A stretch of DNA of 64,000 bases, from assembly GCF_016025255.1 (NCBI RefSeq), contig NZ_CP065592.1:124001-188000 (forward strand), written 5' to 3'. Position 1 is the stretch's first letter. Each line of letters opens with the position of its first letter. This DNA comes from Sphingosinicella flava (lineage in GTDB: Bacteria > Pseudomonadota > Alphaproteobacteria > Sphingomonadales > Sphingomonadaceae). Below the pieces are notes generated by a model. The model ran no database searches. It worked only from the letters and a program-made list of their open reading frames with translations, and was not told where the DNA came from. Both the position numbers and the translations under genes were made by a program. Of the stretch, positions 17,825-25,877 are shown one piece after another.

Positions 17825-18301
17825 TTACTTATACATGCCGTCGCGCAAGTTGATGCCGTGCTCGATCCAGGCTTTCATGGCGCAGAGCATCTGGGTCCAA
17901 CCCTGGCAATTGCCGTAAGAGGCATTGAGCCCTGTTTCCGTCTCGCGCCAGCCGCCTTCGGCAATCGTCACCAGCGTGCGGCCATCGTCGAGCGGTTCGA
18001 AGGTCATGGTGACCCGGGTTTTGTAGCCGGCATCGACGACGGGCTCCCCCTCGGCAGGGACGCCTTCATTCGCTTCCCATTCCAGCACGATCCGGCGGTC
18101 CTTCTCGACCTCGATCACCTCGACCGGAAAGGCGCCGGGATAATCGTGGAAATCCCAGGTGACGGTCGCGCCGGTTTCAAGCCGCCCCTTGGCGCCGCCA
18201 GTGGTGAAATAGCGAGAGAGCTGATCGGGGTCGGCAACCGCTTCGAACACTTTCGACACGGGCGCGGCTATCCGCGCCGATACGCTGAATTTCAGGTCCA
18301 T
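17825..18301 (-). CDS. SRPBCC (AHSA1-like) family protein
   Basis: A 158-residue protein of the START/Bet v1-like fold. MDLKFSVSARIAAPVSKVFEAVADP is the usual first strand and helix; YFTTGGAKGRLETGATVTWDF and MTFEPLDDGRTLVTIAEGGW (in parts) are typical of the AHSA1/activator of Hsp90-like group, and TQMLCAMKAWIEHGINLR closes with the long C-terminal helix. No catalytic residues can be assigned. An AGGAGAGG ribosome-binding site precedes the ATG at 18301. It is divergent from an ArsR-type regulator, and both starts flank the operator at 18330-18349, so the regulator probably controls it. ArsR–SRPBCC pairs are widespread; their ligand is generally unknown. Confidence 0.9.
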   Translation of the reverse strand: MDLKFSVSARIAAPVSKVFEAVADPDQLSRYFTTGGAKGRLETGATVTWDFHDYPGAFPVEVIEVEKDRRIVLEWEANEGVPAEGEPVVDAGYKTRVTMTFEPLDDGRTLVTIAEGGWRETETGLNASYGNCQGWTQMLCAMKAWIEHGINLRDGMYK

Positions 18302-18312
18302 CTGTCCTCTCC

Positions 18313-18349
18313 TTGAGTCGCGATCAAATATGTTATATATCTATAACAT
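18313..18349 (+). promoter_or_regulatory. Promoter with ArsR-type operator overlapping the start codon
   Basis: TTGAGT (18313-18318), 17 bases, then TATATC (18336-18341) form a sigma-70-like promoter whose expected start coincides with the ATG at 18348. A perfect 8-bp inverted repeat with 4-base spacer, ATGTTATATATCTATAACAT (18330-18349), covers the -10 and the first bases of the gene. Binding would block both divergent genes. Confidence 0.7.
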
Positions 18350-18671
18350 GTCGACGTCGGAAGCAAATGACCGGATATTCAAAGCCTTGGCCTCGCCCAT
18401 CCGCCGCGCGATCCTCGATGTTTTGAAGGATCGGCCGCAAACCACGGGAGCGTTGTGCGCGGAGTTCCCGGCGCTCGATCGCTGCACGGTGATGCAGCAT
18501 CTGAAGGTTCTGGAAAAAGCCGACCTCGTCATCGGCAAGCGCGACGGGCGGGAGCGCTGGAACCACCTCAACCCGCTCCCCATCAAGCAAATCCACGACC
18601 GCTGGATCGGCCCCTATGCCGCCCGCGCGGTGGGGATGCTGCAGCAGATCAAGGGCGATTTGGAGGACTAG
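18348..18671 (+). CDS. ArsR/SmtB-family transcriptional regulator
   Basis: A 107-residue winged-helix repressor. IFKALASPIRRAILDVLKDRPQ is the family's first helices, TTGALCAEFPALDRCTVMQHLKVLEKADLV the recognition region (in parts), and KRDGRERWNHLNP the wing. There is no metal-binding CxC motif in the alpha-3 or alpha-5 positions, as in the SRPBCC-associated subgroup. The ATG at 18348 has no Shine-Dalgarno sequence; promoter geometry suggests a leaderless mRNA. An ATG at 18330 would add six residues (LYIYN..) encoded by the operator itself and is less likely. It sits divergently from the SRPBCC gene, its likely target, and probably represses itself. Confidence 0.9.
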   Translation: MSTSEANDRIFKALASPIRRAILDVLKDRPQTTGALCAEFPALDRCTVMQHLKVLEKADLVIGKRDGRERWNHLNPLPIKQIHDRWIGPYAARAVGMLQQIKGDLED

Positions 18672-18759
18672 TGATGGCGCGAGCGGCGCCGCTCTTGTCG
18701 GTCCCGCAGGGGCGGAACGCGGACATTGCGTTTACAACGGCTCTGGGCAACACTTAAGC

Positions 18760-19167
18760 ATGAATGTGGTTGCTCGCCTCTCAGCCCTGGTTAGTGTCCT
18801 GACGACCGGAGCATGCTCCACTGACAACCGTAGTTGCCTAGTCCCCGATGCAGACTGGTTAGAGGATCCAAACAGCATGCAAACCGCTCATAGGGGTGTG
18901 AATACGATCCGATTGAATATCGATGCCATTCCCTATTGGAATGGAGAGGCGGTTAGCTGGCAGGCCTTGGCCGAATACGTCCGCCTTAGCGGAACAATGA
19001 ACCCACAACCTCTCACCTTATTTCGACCGGCAACCGATGCTCCTTGCGAAGATATAGTAAGGATCCGTTTGCTGATGACGCGCGAATTGCAATGCGCTGA
19101 ACAGCTGGCATGCGGAGAAGGCCCAGAGTGGTCCGATGTGCCTGACCAGCGAGGCTTCGAAATTTAA
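18760..19167 (+). CDS. Small exported protein resembling a TolR/ExbD periplasmic domain
   Basis: A 135-residue open frame with lower GC than its neighbours. The N terminus MNVVARLSALVSVLTTGACS looks like a signal sequence with a weak lipobox. The mature part contains TIRLNIDAIPYWNGEAVSW, a stretch of NPQPLTLFRPATDAPCEDIV and a following helix, which resemble the beta-strand and helix pattern of the ExbD/TolR periplasmic domain; this is a judgement by eye. Unlike ExbD/TolR it lacks a conserved membrane Asp, and no exbB/tolQ partner is near. It follows arsR by about 90 bases, a space with a 14-bp palindrome GAGCGGCGCCGCTC (18681-18694). Four extra Cys in the second half suggest disulfides. Confidence 0.55.
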   Translation: MNVVARLSALVSVLTTGACSTDNRSCLVPDADWLEDPNSMQTAHRGVNTIRLNIDAIPYWNGEAVSWQALAEYVRLSGTMNPQPLTLFRPATDAPCEDIVRIRLLMTRELQCAEQLACGEGPEWSDVPDQRGFEI

Positions 19168-19243
19168 TCCTTCAAGCTTTCACTATGGGTTGTAAAGGGA
19201 CGTCCGGAGAATTGAGTCGGCGCGGTCCTGCCCGTGGCAAAGT

Positions 19244-20905
19244 TTATCTCCGCGTCCGCTCCCGCAATTTCGTGATCGTCGTTGCGTTGGTGATGATTTC
19301 AACGTCCGTCTTGAGGTGAAGGAGCTTCACGCCCTTCTCCTTCTGCGCGCGGGCAAGGGCCGGGGCGAAGTCTTCGGTTTTCTCCACCGTTTCGGCCCAG
19401 GCGCCGTAGGCGCGGGCGAGGGCGGCGAAATCGGGGTTGGTGAGGCTGGTGCCGGAGGTGCGCTCCGGATAGTCGCGTTCCTGGTGCATGCGTATCGTGC
19501 CGTAGCTTTGATTGTCGACGACCAGGATCAGCATGTTGGCGCCGTGGGCGATCGCCGTCGCCATTTCCTGCCCATTCATCAGGAAGTCGCCGTCGCCCGC
19601 GACGACGCAGACTTGCCGCTCGGGAAAGCGCAACGCCGCAGCGACGCCTGCGGGCATGCCGTAGCCCATCGACCCGTTGGTCGGTGCGAGCTGGCAGGGG
19701 AGGGCGGCATAATGCCAATAGCGGTGCCACCAGCCGGAGAAGTTGCCAGCGCCGTTGCAGATGAAGCTGTCTGCGGGAAGCGCCTCGCGCATCTGCATGA
19801 CGACCTGGCCGAGATCGAGCGCGGCTTCGGGGCGCGGCTGGGCATCGGTCCAGTCCAGCCATTCCTTGTGTGCCTCCGCTCCGGTCGAGAAGGCGATGAC
19901 ATCATCCTCCCAATCCGCCGCCAGCTCCGCAAATTCGCGGGGGGAGGCGCAGATGGGGAGATCGGCGTGATAGACGCGGCCCAGCTCTGCGGGATCGGGA
20001 TGGATGTGGACGAGGATCTGGCCCGGATGATCGGGCGTGATGAGGGTGTAGCCATCCGTCGTCGCTTCGCCCAGGCGCGCGCCGACCGCGATGACGAGAT
20101 CGGCGTCCTTCACGCGCTGGACGAGCTTCGGATTGGGGCCATAGCCGAGATTGCCCGCATAGACGGAGGAGCTGTTCGGCACCGAATCCTGGCGGCGGAA
20201 AGCCGCAGCGACGGGCAGGCCGATCCGCTCCGCCCATTCAGTGAAATAATGCGAGGCGGCCTGGTCCCAGCCCGCGCCGCCGACGATGGCGATAGGCGCG
20301 CAGGCATTCTTCAGCATGTCGAGCAGGGTCATCATCGCGACGGGATCGCAGGCCTGGGCGGGCGGGCAGACCTTCGGCCGGTCCACCGCTTCGACTTCAT
20401 CGCGGAGCATGTCTTCGGGCAGCACCAGCACCACCGGCCCCGGACGCCCGGACATGGCGGTCGCGTAGGCGCGGGCGACATATTCTGGAATGCGGGCGGC
20501 ATCCTCGATCCGCGCCACCCATTTGCAAAGCGGCGCGAACATCGCCGCGAAATCCACCTCCTGAAACCCTTCGCGGTCCCGGTCGTCGCGCGCCACGTCG
20601 CCGATGAAAAGGATCATCGGCGTCGAATCCTGATGCGCGACATGAACGCCGACCGAGGCGTTGGTGGCACCGGGACCGCGCGTCACGAAGGCGATGCCGG
20701 GGCGGCCCGTCATCTTGCCGTCCGCTTCCGCCATGTAGGCGACGCCGCCCTCCTGCCGGCAGACGACGAGGTCGATTTCCGGCGTGTCGTGAAGGGCGTC
20801 GAGCGCCGCGAGATAGCTTTCGCCCGGCACGCAGAAGATGCGGTCGCACCCCTGCGAGAGGAGGTTGTCGATCAGGATGCGGCCGCCGGTGCGTTTCGTG
20901 GTCAT
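19244..20905 (-). CDS. Thiamine-pyrophosphate enzyme of the acetolactate synthase-like family
   Basis: A 553-residue ThDP-dependent enzyme in the POX/AHAS superfamily. The N-terminal pyrimidine-binding domain has the catalytic Glu in VVCRQEGGVAYMAEADG and RGPGATNA. The middle domain holds GGAGWDQAA, and the C-terminal pyrophosphate domain has the metal motif VVAGDGDFLMNGQEMATA followed by NNQS-like DNQSYGTI. The ILV-type FAD region is not clear, and no small regulatory subunit is adjacent, so biosynthetic acetolactate synthase is unlikely; decarboxylase or carboligase activity on an unknown 2-oxoacid fits better. The ATG at 20905 is the family-like start; 20917 would add four residues. It is divergent from the SCP2 gene. 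Confidence 0.88.
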   Translation of the reverse strand: MTTKRTGGRILIDNLLSQGCDRIFCVPGESYLAALDALHDTPEIDLVVCRQEGGVAYMAEADGKMTGRPGIAFVTRGPGATNASVGVHVAHQDSTPMILFIGDVARDDRDREGFQEVDFAAMFAPLCKWVARIEDAARIPEYVARAYATAMSGRPGPVVLVLPEDMLRDEVEAVDRPKVCPPAQACDPVAMMTLLDMLKNACAPIAIVGGAGWDQAASHYFTEWAERIGLPVAAAFRRQDSVPNSSSVYAGNLGYGPNPKLVQRVKDADLVIAVGARLGEATTDGYTLITPDHPGQILVHIHPDPAELGRVYHADLPICASPREFAELAADWEDDVIAFSTGAEAHKEWLDWTDAQPRPEAALDLGQVVMQMREALPADSFICNGAGNFSGWWHRYWHYAALPCQLAPTNGSMGYGMPAGVAAALRFPERQVCVVAGDGDFLMNGQEMATAIAHGANMLILVVDNQSYGTIRMHQERDYPERTSGTSLTNPDFAALARAYGAWAETVEKTEDFAPALARAQKEKGVKLLHLKTDVEIITNATTITKLRERTRR

Positions 20906-20976
20906 GGCCCTTCGCACTAGTCGCGTCCGCCCGTGAATTCCACTCCCTTCGCCGTTACTGACAGGCGTGTCAGGCT

Positions 20977-20995
20977 TGACGTTACGTTCACGTCA
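20977..20995 (+). promoter_or_regulatory. Candidate operator upstream of the SCP2 gene
   Basis: TGACGT, 7 bases, ACGTCA: a perfect 6-bp inverted repeat between the ThDP-enzyme and SCP2 starts, 34 bases before the SCP2 ATG. It resembles operators of MerR-type regulators of fatty-acid or branched-chain amino-acid catabolism, an inference from motif similarity only. Confidence 0.4.
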
Positions 20996-21028
20996 CCTAG
21001 ACGTGCTGCTATACCTTCCAGGGAGAAA

Positions 21029-21331
21029 ATGATGACGAAGAGCGAACTCGTTGCCGCGCTGGGTGAAAAGCAGGCTTATATTCCGGGCAAAACCGTAAAG
21101 CTCGATTTCGGCGGCGAAGGCACCATCCTGCTCGACGGCGTCAACAATCGGGTGACGGAAGACGATGGCGCCGCCGACACCACGATCAAGGTGAGCTGGG
21201 ACGATTGGCAAGCGCTCGCCAACGGTCAGCTCGACGGCATGACCGCCTTCATGATGGGCAAGCTGAAGGTCGAGGGCGACATGTCCAATGCCATGCAGCT
21301 GCAGGGCGTGCTGGCGAAGCTGAAGAGCTGA
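21029..21331 (+). CDS. SCP2 sterol-carrier-domain protein
   Basis: A 100-residue stand-alone SCP2 domain (KTVKLDFGGEGTILLDG, DTTIKVSWDDWQALANGQLD, AFMMGKLKVEGDMSNAMQL), which binds hydrophobic ligands such as fatty acyl-CoA. AGGGAG lies 7 bases upstream of the ATG at 21029, and a second ATG follows at once. It has no signal peptide, so it acts in the cytoplasm, most likely in lipid catabolism or transfer; the CoA-transferase genes lie within 3 kb. The candidate operator at 20977-20995 suggests separate regulation. Confidence 0.9.
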   Translation: MMTKSELVAALGEKQAYIPGKTVKLDFGGEGTILLDGVNNRVTEDDGAADTTIKVSWDDWQALANGQLDGMTAFMMGKLKVEGDMSNAMQLQGVLAKLKS

Positions 21332-21356
21332 ATTCCGGCCGCGCGGCGATCCGCTT

Positions 21357-22508
21357 TTACTCCGCGGCGTGGAGCAATTGCTGGCCGTCCGGATCGGCCA
21401 TGTTTGCGACCGTGCTGAACGGCAGGTCGATCTCGGCGGTGAAGCCGCCCGGGAAGGCAACGGTCTTGAGAAGCGCGTCGTTATAGGAGAGGGCGAGGCG
21501 CTGCCGTACATTGTCGAGGCCGAGCCCGGTGCTCGCGAGTTTCGGCAGCGTCCGCGCGGCGGCGGGTATCGTGGCTTGATCGTCGGTGGCGGCCCGGTTG
21601 GTGACACGCAGGATCAGCCGGTCCTGATCGCGGGATGCGGAGAGGCGCAAGGCGACGGGGGCCGAGGTGCGCGCGACGCCATGCTTCACCGCATTTTCGA
21701 CCAGCGGCTGCAGGATGAAATGCGGAACCAACGCGTCTTCGACATCCCGGCCGATGTCGATCTCCACGATCATTCGCTCGCCGAAACGCACCTTTTCGAT
21801 GTCGAGATAGGCTTCCATGGCGGCAGCCTCCTCGTCCAGGATGACGGTCCGCGCCGGATCGGCGGCGAGGGAGGCGCGCAGGAAGCTCGCCAGCCGGATC
21901 ACCATGTTTTCGGCATCCTGCCGGGGGCCGTCGACGATGGTGCTGGCGATGGAATTCAGCGTGTTGAACAGGAAATGGGGATTGAGCTGGAAGCGCAGGG
22001 CCGTCGCCTCGGCACGGAGCGCGGCGGTCTCCATCGCCGCCGCCTTGGCCGCATTGTAGCGCGCCATGTCGCTGACGCTGCCCGCCCAAAGCAGGGCCAT
22101 GGCGAAGGAGAAGACCCAGAAATAGATGAGCGCGACCGTTAGGATGCGGGAAAGCGACAGATCGAGCGCCCATGCCCGCCAGGGCGTGTAGAGGCTAAGC
22201 GCTCCCCAACGCGTGCCCATAATATCGACGAAGGCGATGGCGATGCTGCATCCCACCAGCAGGAGGAGCATCGCGGGCCAATATTGGATCGCGGGCTTCC
22301 GCGCCAGGGCGACCCGCAGCCTGTTGAGAAAGAGCGTCGCCGCGACCCCCGCCGCGAAGACCGGAATGGATATGGCGAACATGAGCAAGGGCGGACCGCG
22401 GCCGATGAGGACGGTGACGAGGTCGGACAGCAGATTGACGAAGCACCAGAGGACGACCGCAAAGCGTGTCGGCGCGTGCGAGCGGAGTCTGCGAAGCGGG
22501 CGTATCAT
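21357..22508 (-). CDS. LytS/YehU-type sensor histidine kinase
   Basis: A 383-residue inner-membrane kinase. Residues 1 to about 170 contain four to five hydrophobic helices (FAVVLWCFVNLLSDLVTVLIG, LLMFAISIPVFAAGVAATLF, WPAMLLLLVGCSIAIAFV and others). The His_kinase domain has the phosphoacceptor in LRFQLNPHFLFNTLNSI, and the ATPase part has PLVENAVKHGV (N box) and STGLGLDNVRQRL (G box). Kinases of this class usually pair with a LytTR-domain response regulator encoded next door, but none is seen on either side. The ATG at 22508 with CTTGGA upstream is preferred; an upstream in-frame start at 22613 would add 35 hydrophilic residues. Confidence 0.88.
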   Translation of the reverse strand: MIRPLRRLRSHAPTRFAVVLWCFVNLLSDLVTVLIGRGPPLLMFAISIPVFAAGVAATLFLNRLRVALARKPAIQYWPAMLLLLVGCSIAIAFVDIMGTRWGALSLYTPWRAWALDLSLSRILTVALIYFWVFSFAMALLWAGSVSDMARYNAAKAAAMETAALRAEATALRFQLNPHFLFNTLNSIASTIVDGPRQDAENMVIRLASFLRASLAADPARTVILDEEAAAMEAYLDIEKVRFGERMIVEIDIGRDVEDALVPHFILQPLVENAVKHGVARTSAPVALRLSASRDQDRLILRVTNRAATDDQATIPAAARTLPKLASTGLGLDNVRQRLALSYNDALLKTVAFPGGFTAEIDLPFSTVANMADPDGQQLLHAAE

Positions 22509-22726
22509 TCCAAGCAAAACCTTACTCGCACTGGGTGAGTGGCGGTGCTTAAGCGGGAAATCGCATGCCTCAACGCCTTGTCGGCGACAGGGGCGGCTTT
22601 TGTCGACGAACACAGGGGCGCACTCCTGGCGTGGCAGGGCATCACGAAGCCTGAACCGGGCCGGCCTCGCTTGACCGGACTCGCTGCCGCCGCCTATCCG
22701 CAGTCCAAAGATCAGGGGAGCGATCC

Positions 22727-23434
22727 ATGAAGAAAATCTATCCCGACGCCGCCGCCGCGCTCGATGGCTTGCTGTTCGACGGCATGACGATCTGCGCGGG
22801 CGGTTTCGGCCTGTGCGGCATCCCCGAACGGCTGATCGATGCGATCCAGGCTTCGGGCGTCAAGGATCTGACCGTCGCGTCGAACAATGCCGGGATCGAC
22901 AATGAAGGCCTCGGCAAGCTGCTGCGCACCCGGCAGATCAAGAAGATGATCTCCTCTTATGTCGGCGAGAATAAGGAGTTCGAACGGCAATATCTGGCGG
23001 GCGAGCTGGAGGTCGAATTCTGTCCCCAGGGGACGCTCGCCGAAAGGTGCCGCGCGGGCGGGGCGGGCATTCCGGGTTTCTATACCAAGACCGGCGTCGG
23101 CACGCTCGTCGCCGACGGCAAGGAGGTCAAGACGTTCGACGGCGAGGATTATATCCTCGAACGCGGCATCCGCGCTGACCTGTCGATCATCAAGGGGTGG
23201 AAAGCCGATGGGAGCGGCAACCTGATTTTTCGCAAGACCGCGCGTAACTTCAACCAGCCCATGGCGACGGCTGGCCGGATCTGCGTGGCGGAAGTCGAAG
23301 AAATCGTGCCGGTCGGAACGCTGGATCCCGACTGCATCCACGTTCCCAGCATCTATGTTAAGCGCCTGATCCTCGGGGCGCCCTATGACAAGAAGATCGA
23401 ATTCCGGATGACGCGACCGAGGGAATCGGCGTGA
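22727..23434 (+). CDS. scoA: 3-oxoacid CoA-transferase subunit A
   Basis: A 235-residue alpha subunit of a family I CoA-transferase that moves CoA between succinyl-CoA and 3-oxoacids such as acetoacetate. Diagnostic blocks: [63 protein letters not shown] (in parts) and [23 protein letters not shown] precedes the ATG by 6 bases. The beta-subunit gene begins about 1 kb downstream, separated by a palindromic repeat and an acid-phosphatase gene, instead of being directly adjacent as usual. The name follows the succinyl-CoA enzyme; acetate or another CoA donor is possible. Confidence 0.93.
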   Translation: MKKIYPDAAAALDGLLFDGMTICAGGFGLCGIPERLIDAIQASGVKDLTVASNNAGIDNEGLGKLLRTRQIKKMISSYVGENKEFERQYLAGELEVEFCPQGTLAERCRAGGAGIPGFYTKTGVGTLVADGKEVKTFDGEDYILERGIRADLSIIKGWKADGSGNLIFRKTARNFNQPMATAGRICVAEVEEIVPVGTLDPDCIHVPSIYVKRLILGAPYDKKIEFRMTRPRESA

Positions 23435-23451
23435 GGGAGGGCCCCAAATCT

Positions 23452-23595
23452 CCCCTCCCTTTCAAGGGAGGGGATCGAGGGGTGGGTGCGCGCGTCCGCG
23501 CGCCCAAAAGATTCCTGCGCCAATATAGCGGAGCGGCGGCATCGAGCCGCCGCTCCGCTCACCCACCCCTAACCCCTCCCTTGAAAGGGAGGGGG
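23452..23595. repeat. Dispersed palindromic repeat, CCCTCCCC/ACCC type, copy 3
   Basis: Lies between scoA and the acid-phosphatase gene. Outer hairpins CCCCTCCCTTTCAAGGGAGG and CCCCTCCCTTGAAAGGGAGG flank GGGGTGGGTG / CACCCACCCC arms, and the centre holds a 14-bp stem AGCGGAGCGGCGGC (23527-23540) with its complement at 23546-23559. The plus-strand frame through it is open from a GTG at 23431. Confidence 0.75.
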
Positions 23596-23598
23596 ATA

Positions 23599-24471
23599 TT
23601 GGCGGTTGCCTTAGCCTTATCGCTTTCCGCTTGCGTTACGGCACCCGCGCAGCAGGCCTCGACTGTGCCGGCTCCCGCTGCCAAACCGGCCGAGCCGCCC
23701 GCCACCATGCAGTGGCTGTACGGTTCCGGCGAAGCCGGCGCCCTCGGCATTCAAGCCTATCACGCGATGCGGGATTTCGTGCTGGTCCAGGCGTTGGCGA
23801 AACGCTCGGGGCAAAGCGTAGTGCTGGCGGAAGGCTCGACGCTCCAAGCGCCGCAGTTCAGGACTTGCCGCCCGGACGAACCGCTCGCCGTCATTCTGGA
23901 TGTCGACGAGACCGCCCTCCTCAATCTCGGCTATGAATATGACGAGGCGAAAGGCCGCGCTTACGATGCGGGAATTTGGGATCGCTGGGAAAAGACCGGT
24001 GCCGGTGCGGTCGCCCCTGTGCCCGGCGCCGTGACCGCGCTTCGCGCGATCCGGCAAGCGGGCGTCACGGTGGTCTTCAACTCGAACCGCCAGGCCGCCA
24101 ATGCCGCTGCGACCGCGGCGGCGATCGAGGGTGCGGGGCTTGGCCCCGCCAAGCATGGCGAGACCCTGTTTCTGAAGGGCGACGTGGCGCCGGGATCGGA
24201 AAAGGATCCGCGCCGGGCCCTTGTCGCCAACCGTTATTGCGTCGTGGCGATGGCGGGCGACCAGCTCGGCGATTTTTCCGATCTGTTCAACGCCCGCGAC
24301 CTCGCCATCCCCGCGCGGCGTGCGGCCGCGACAGGCGGCACTTTCGCGCGGCTATGGGGCAATGGCTGGTTCCTGCTGCCGAACCCGGTCTACGGGCCCG
24401 GCGTGCGCGGCAGCTTCGACGATGTGTTCCCGGCGGACAAGAGATGGTCCGATCCGGCAGGGGAGAAATAA
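23599..24471 (+). CDS. HAD-family acid phosphatase / 5'-nucleotidase lipoprotein (e(P4)-like)
   Basis: A surface or periplasmic phosphatase of about 290 residues. The signal ends in SLSAC, a good lipobox. The class C/e(P4) HAD signature is clear: [18 protein letters not shown] supplies the DxDxT nucleophile motif, VVFNSNRQ is motif II, and the [13 protein letters not shown] region provides the metal-binding Asp pair. The start is uncertain. TTG at 23599 follows a purine run (GGGAGGGGG) contributed by the neighbouring repeat. Alternatively the GTG at 23431, overlapping the scoA stop, would read in frame through the entire repeat and add 56 basic, unlikely residues. It splits scoA from scoB; such phosphatases feed nucleotide-derived substrates to uptake, not CoA metabolism, so the placement may be accidental. 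Confidence 0.85.
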   Translation: MAVALALSLSACVTAPAQQASTVPAPAAKPAEPPATMQWLYGSGEAGALGIQAYHAMRDFVLVQALAKRSGQSVVLAEGSTLQAPQFRTCRPDEPLAVILDVDETALLNLGYEYDEAKGRAYDAGIWDRWEKTGAGAVAPVPGAVTALRAIRQAGVTVVFNSNRQAANAAATAAAIEGAGLGPAKHGETLFLKGDVAPGSEKDPRRALVANRYCVVAMAGDQLGDFSDLFNARDLAIPARRAAATGGTFARLWGNGWFLLPNPVYGPGVRGSFDDVFPADKRWSDPAGEK

Positions 24472-24473
24472 GC

Positions 24474-25109
24474 ATGGCTTGGGACCGCAACCAGATGGCC
24501 GCGCGCGCGGCGCAGGAGCTTCAGGACGGCTTCTACGTGAACCTCGGCATCGGCATCCCGACCTTGGTCGCCAACAACATTCCGGCGGGCATGGAGGTGA
24601 CGCTTCAGTCTGAAAACGGCATGCTCGGCATTGGCCCCTTCCCTTATGAGGATGAGATCGATCCGGACCTGATCAATGCCGGCAAGCAGACGATCAGCGA
24701 GCTGCCGCAGTCGAGCTATTTCAGCTCGTCGGACAGCTTTGCGATGATCCGTGGCGGCCATATCGACCTGACCGTCTTGGGCGCGATGGAGGTCAGCGAA
24801 GGCGGCGACATCGCCAATTGGATGATCCCGGGCAAGATGATCAAGGGCATGGGCGGCGCCATGGACCTCGTCGCGGGCGTCAAGAAGATCATCGTCGTGA
24901 TGGAACATGTCTCGAAGAACGGCGACCCGAAGTTCATTCCGGCCTGCACCTTGCCGCTCACCGGCCGGAACGTGGTCGACATGATTGTCACCGACCTCGC
25001 CGTTTTCCAGCGGCCGGATCACAAAAGCCCGTTCAGGCTGATCGAACTGGCGCCCGGCGTTACCGCGGAGGACGTGGCGGCAAAGACGACGGCCCATTAT
25101 ACGGAATAG
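24474..25109 (+). CDS. scoB: 3-oxoacid CoA-transferase subunit B
   Basis: A 211-residue beta subunit. It starts two bases after the phosphatase stop (AATAAGCATGG), with GGGGAGAA just upstream as ribosome-binding site. The catalytic Glu sits in [13 protein letters not shown] (SENG motif), preceded by [19 protein letters not shown]. Further family blocks are [22 protein letters not shown] (in parts), [17 protein letters not shown] and [13 protein letters not shown]. With scoA it forms the functional heterotetramer, presumably in ketone-body, acetoacetate or leucine degradation. Both subunits are intact despite the intervening gene. Confidence 0.94.
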   Translation: MAWDRNQMAARAAQELQDGFYVNLGIGIPTLVANNIPAGMEVTLQSENGMLGIGPFPYEDEIDPDLINAGKQTISELPQSSYFSSSDSFAMIRGGHIDLTVLGAMEVSEGGDIANWMIPGKMIKGMGGAMDLVAGVKKIIVVMEHVSKNGDPKFIPACTLPLTGRNVVDMIVTDLAVFQRPDHKSPFRLIELAPGVTAEDVAAKTTAHYTE

Positions 25110-25131
25110 CGTGTTCAAGGGGAGCTCTGGC

Positions 25132-25713
25132 ATGCGTTTCAAGGCTTTGAACACGTCCTATCTGCGCCGCCTCGGCCTGCTCGGCGACGAGGTGATCGTT
25201 CGCCTCGAGGGGGCGAGCCTCATATTGCAGGGTGAGAAAAGCGGCATGCTGGCGATCCCGGCGGGCAGCGTCGATCGGTTGCGGCAATTCAGGATGGAAG
25301 CCGTCCAGACGACTTTGGGCGACCTTCCGGGCGGGGTCTCGCCAAGCTTGGTCGAAACCAAGATTTGGTGGGACGGGAAAAAGAAGCCGGTGCTCATCAC
25401 GCCGTATCAGCAGCACGCCAATTACGCCAAGATCATGCGCGATTTCGGGCGCCAAATCTGGACGCTGCGCGGCAGCCGGCTTTATCTCGGCGCCGGGCCG
25501 CTGACGGCCATTCTCAACCTTCTGCTCGTCGGGATACCCGTCCTCTTCCTCTTCGCTTGCGCCTTCTGGTTTGCGTTGACGGACGGCGGCTGGTGGTGGG
25601 CGGCGGCGGCAGCCATCCTGTTGTTCTTCGGCTGGTATGGCGGGCGCAATATCATTTCCCGCTGGCCGCGTCCGATCCGAAACTTCGAGCAGTTCGAGGC
25701 GGAGCTGCGTTGA
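25132..25713 (+). CDS. Hypothetical membrane protein with two C-terminal helices
   Basis: A 193-residue protein. Residues 1-125 are soluble, beta-rich and basic, with ends such as RLEGASLILQGEKSGMLAIP. Two hydrophobic segments follow, GPLTAILNLLLVGIPVLFLF and WWWAAAAAILLFFGWY, and a short basic tail. The layout is reminiscent of PH-like membrane-anchored proteins, but I recognise no family and claim no function. The ATG at 25132 is preceded by AGGGGAG at the right distance; a GTG at 25111 is an alternative. It follows scoB by 22 bases and might be co-transcribed. Confidence 0.72.
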   Translation: MRFKALNTSYLRRLGLLGDEVIVRLEGASLILQGEKSGMLAIPAGSVDRLRQFRMEAVQTTLGDLPGGVSPSLVETKIWWDGKKKPVLITPYQQHANYAKIMRDFGRQIWTLRGSRLYLGAGPLTAILNLLLVGIPVLFLFACAFWFALTDGGWWWAAAAAILLFFGWYGGRNIISRWPRPIRNFEQFEAELR

Positions 25714-25877
25714 TCCAGCGCCATATCGGTGCGGAAGAGCTTTCCTACATCCCGTTTCCTTGCTTAGGATCGCCCCAGTCAGGCGGACGGGCATGGTGAT
25801 GGAAGTGGAAATGCTTGTCAGGCCATCAGTTTCATCAACTTCGTAGCGTAGAAAAATCAGGAACAGGGGAAGAGCAG

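Noticed and set aside
17825-19243. Low-GC genes near the ArsR pair considered as a mobile island
   Set aside because: No integrase, transposase, direct repeat or tRNA junction is present; composition alone is insufficient.
19316-20920. 534-codon plus-strand frame opposite the ThDP enzyme
   Set aside because: Antisense shadow of a conserved enzyme gene; no motif or ribosome-binding site.
15602-23595. Repeated CCCTCCCC/ACCC elements considered as a CRISPR array
   Set aside because: The copies are isolated, far apart and palindromic, with no regular spacers and no cas genes.
25714-25877. 164-base space before the lactonase-like gene searched for a quorum-sensing lux box
   Set aside because: No inverted repeat of lux-box type was found, and no luxI or luxR gene is in the window.
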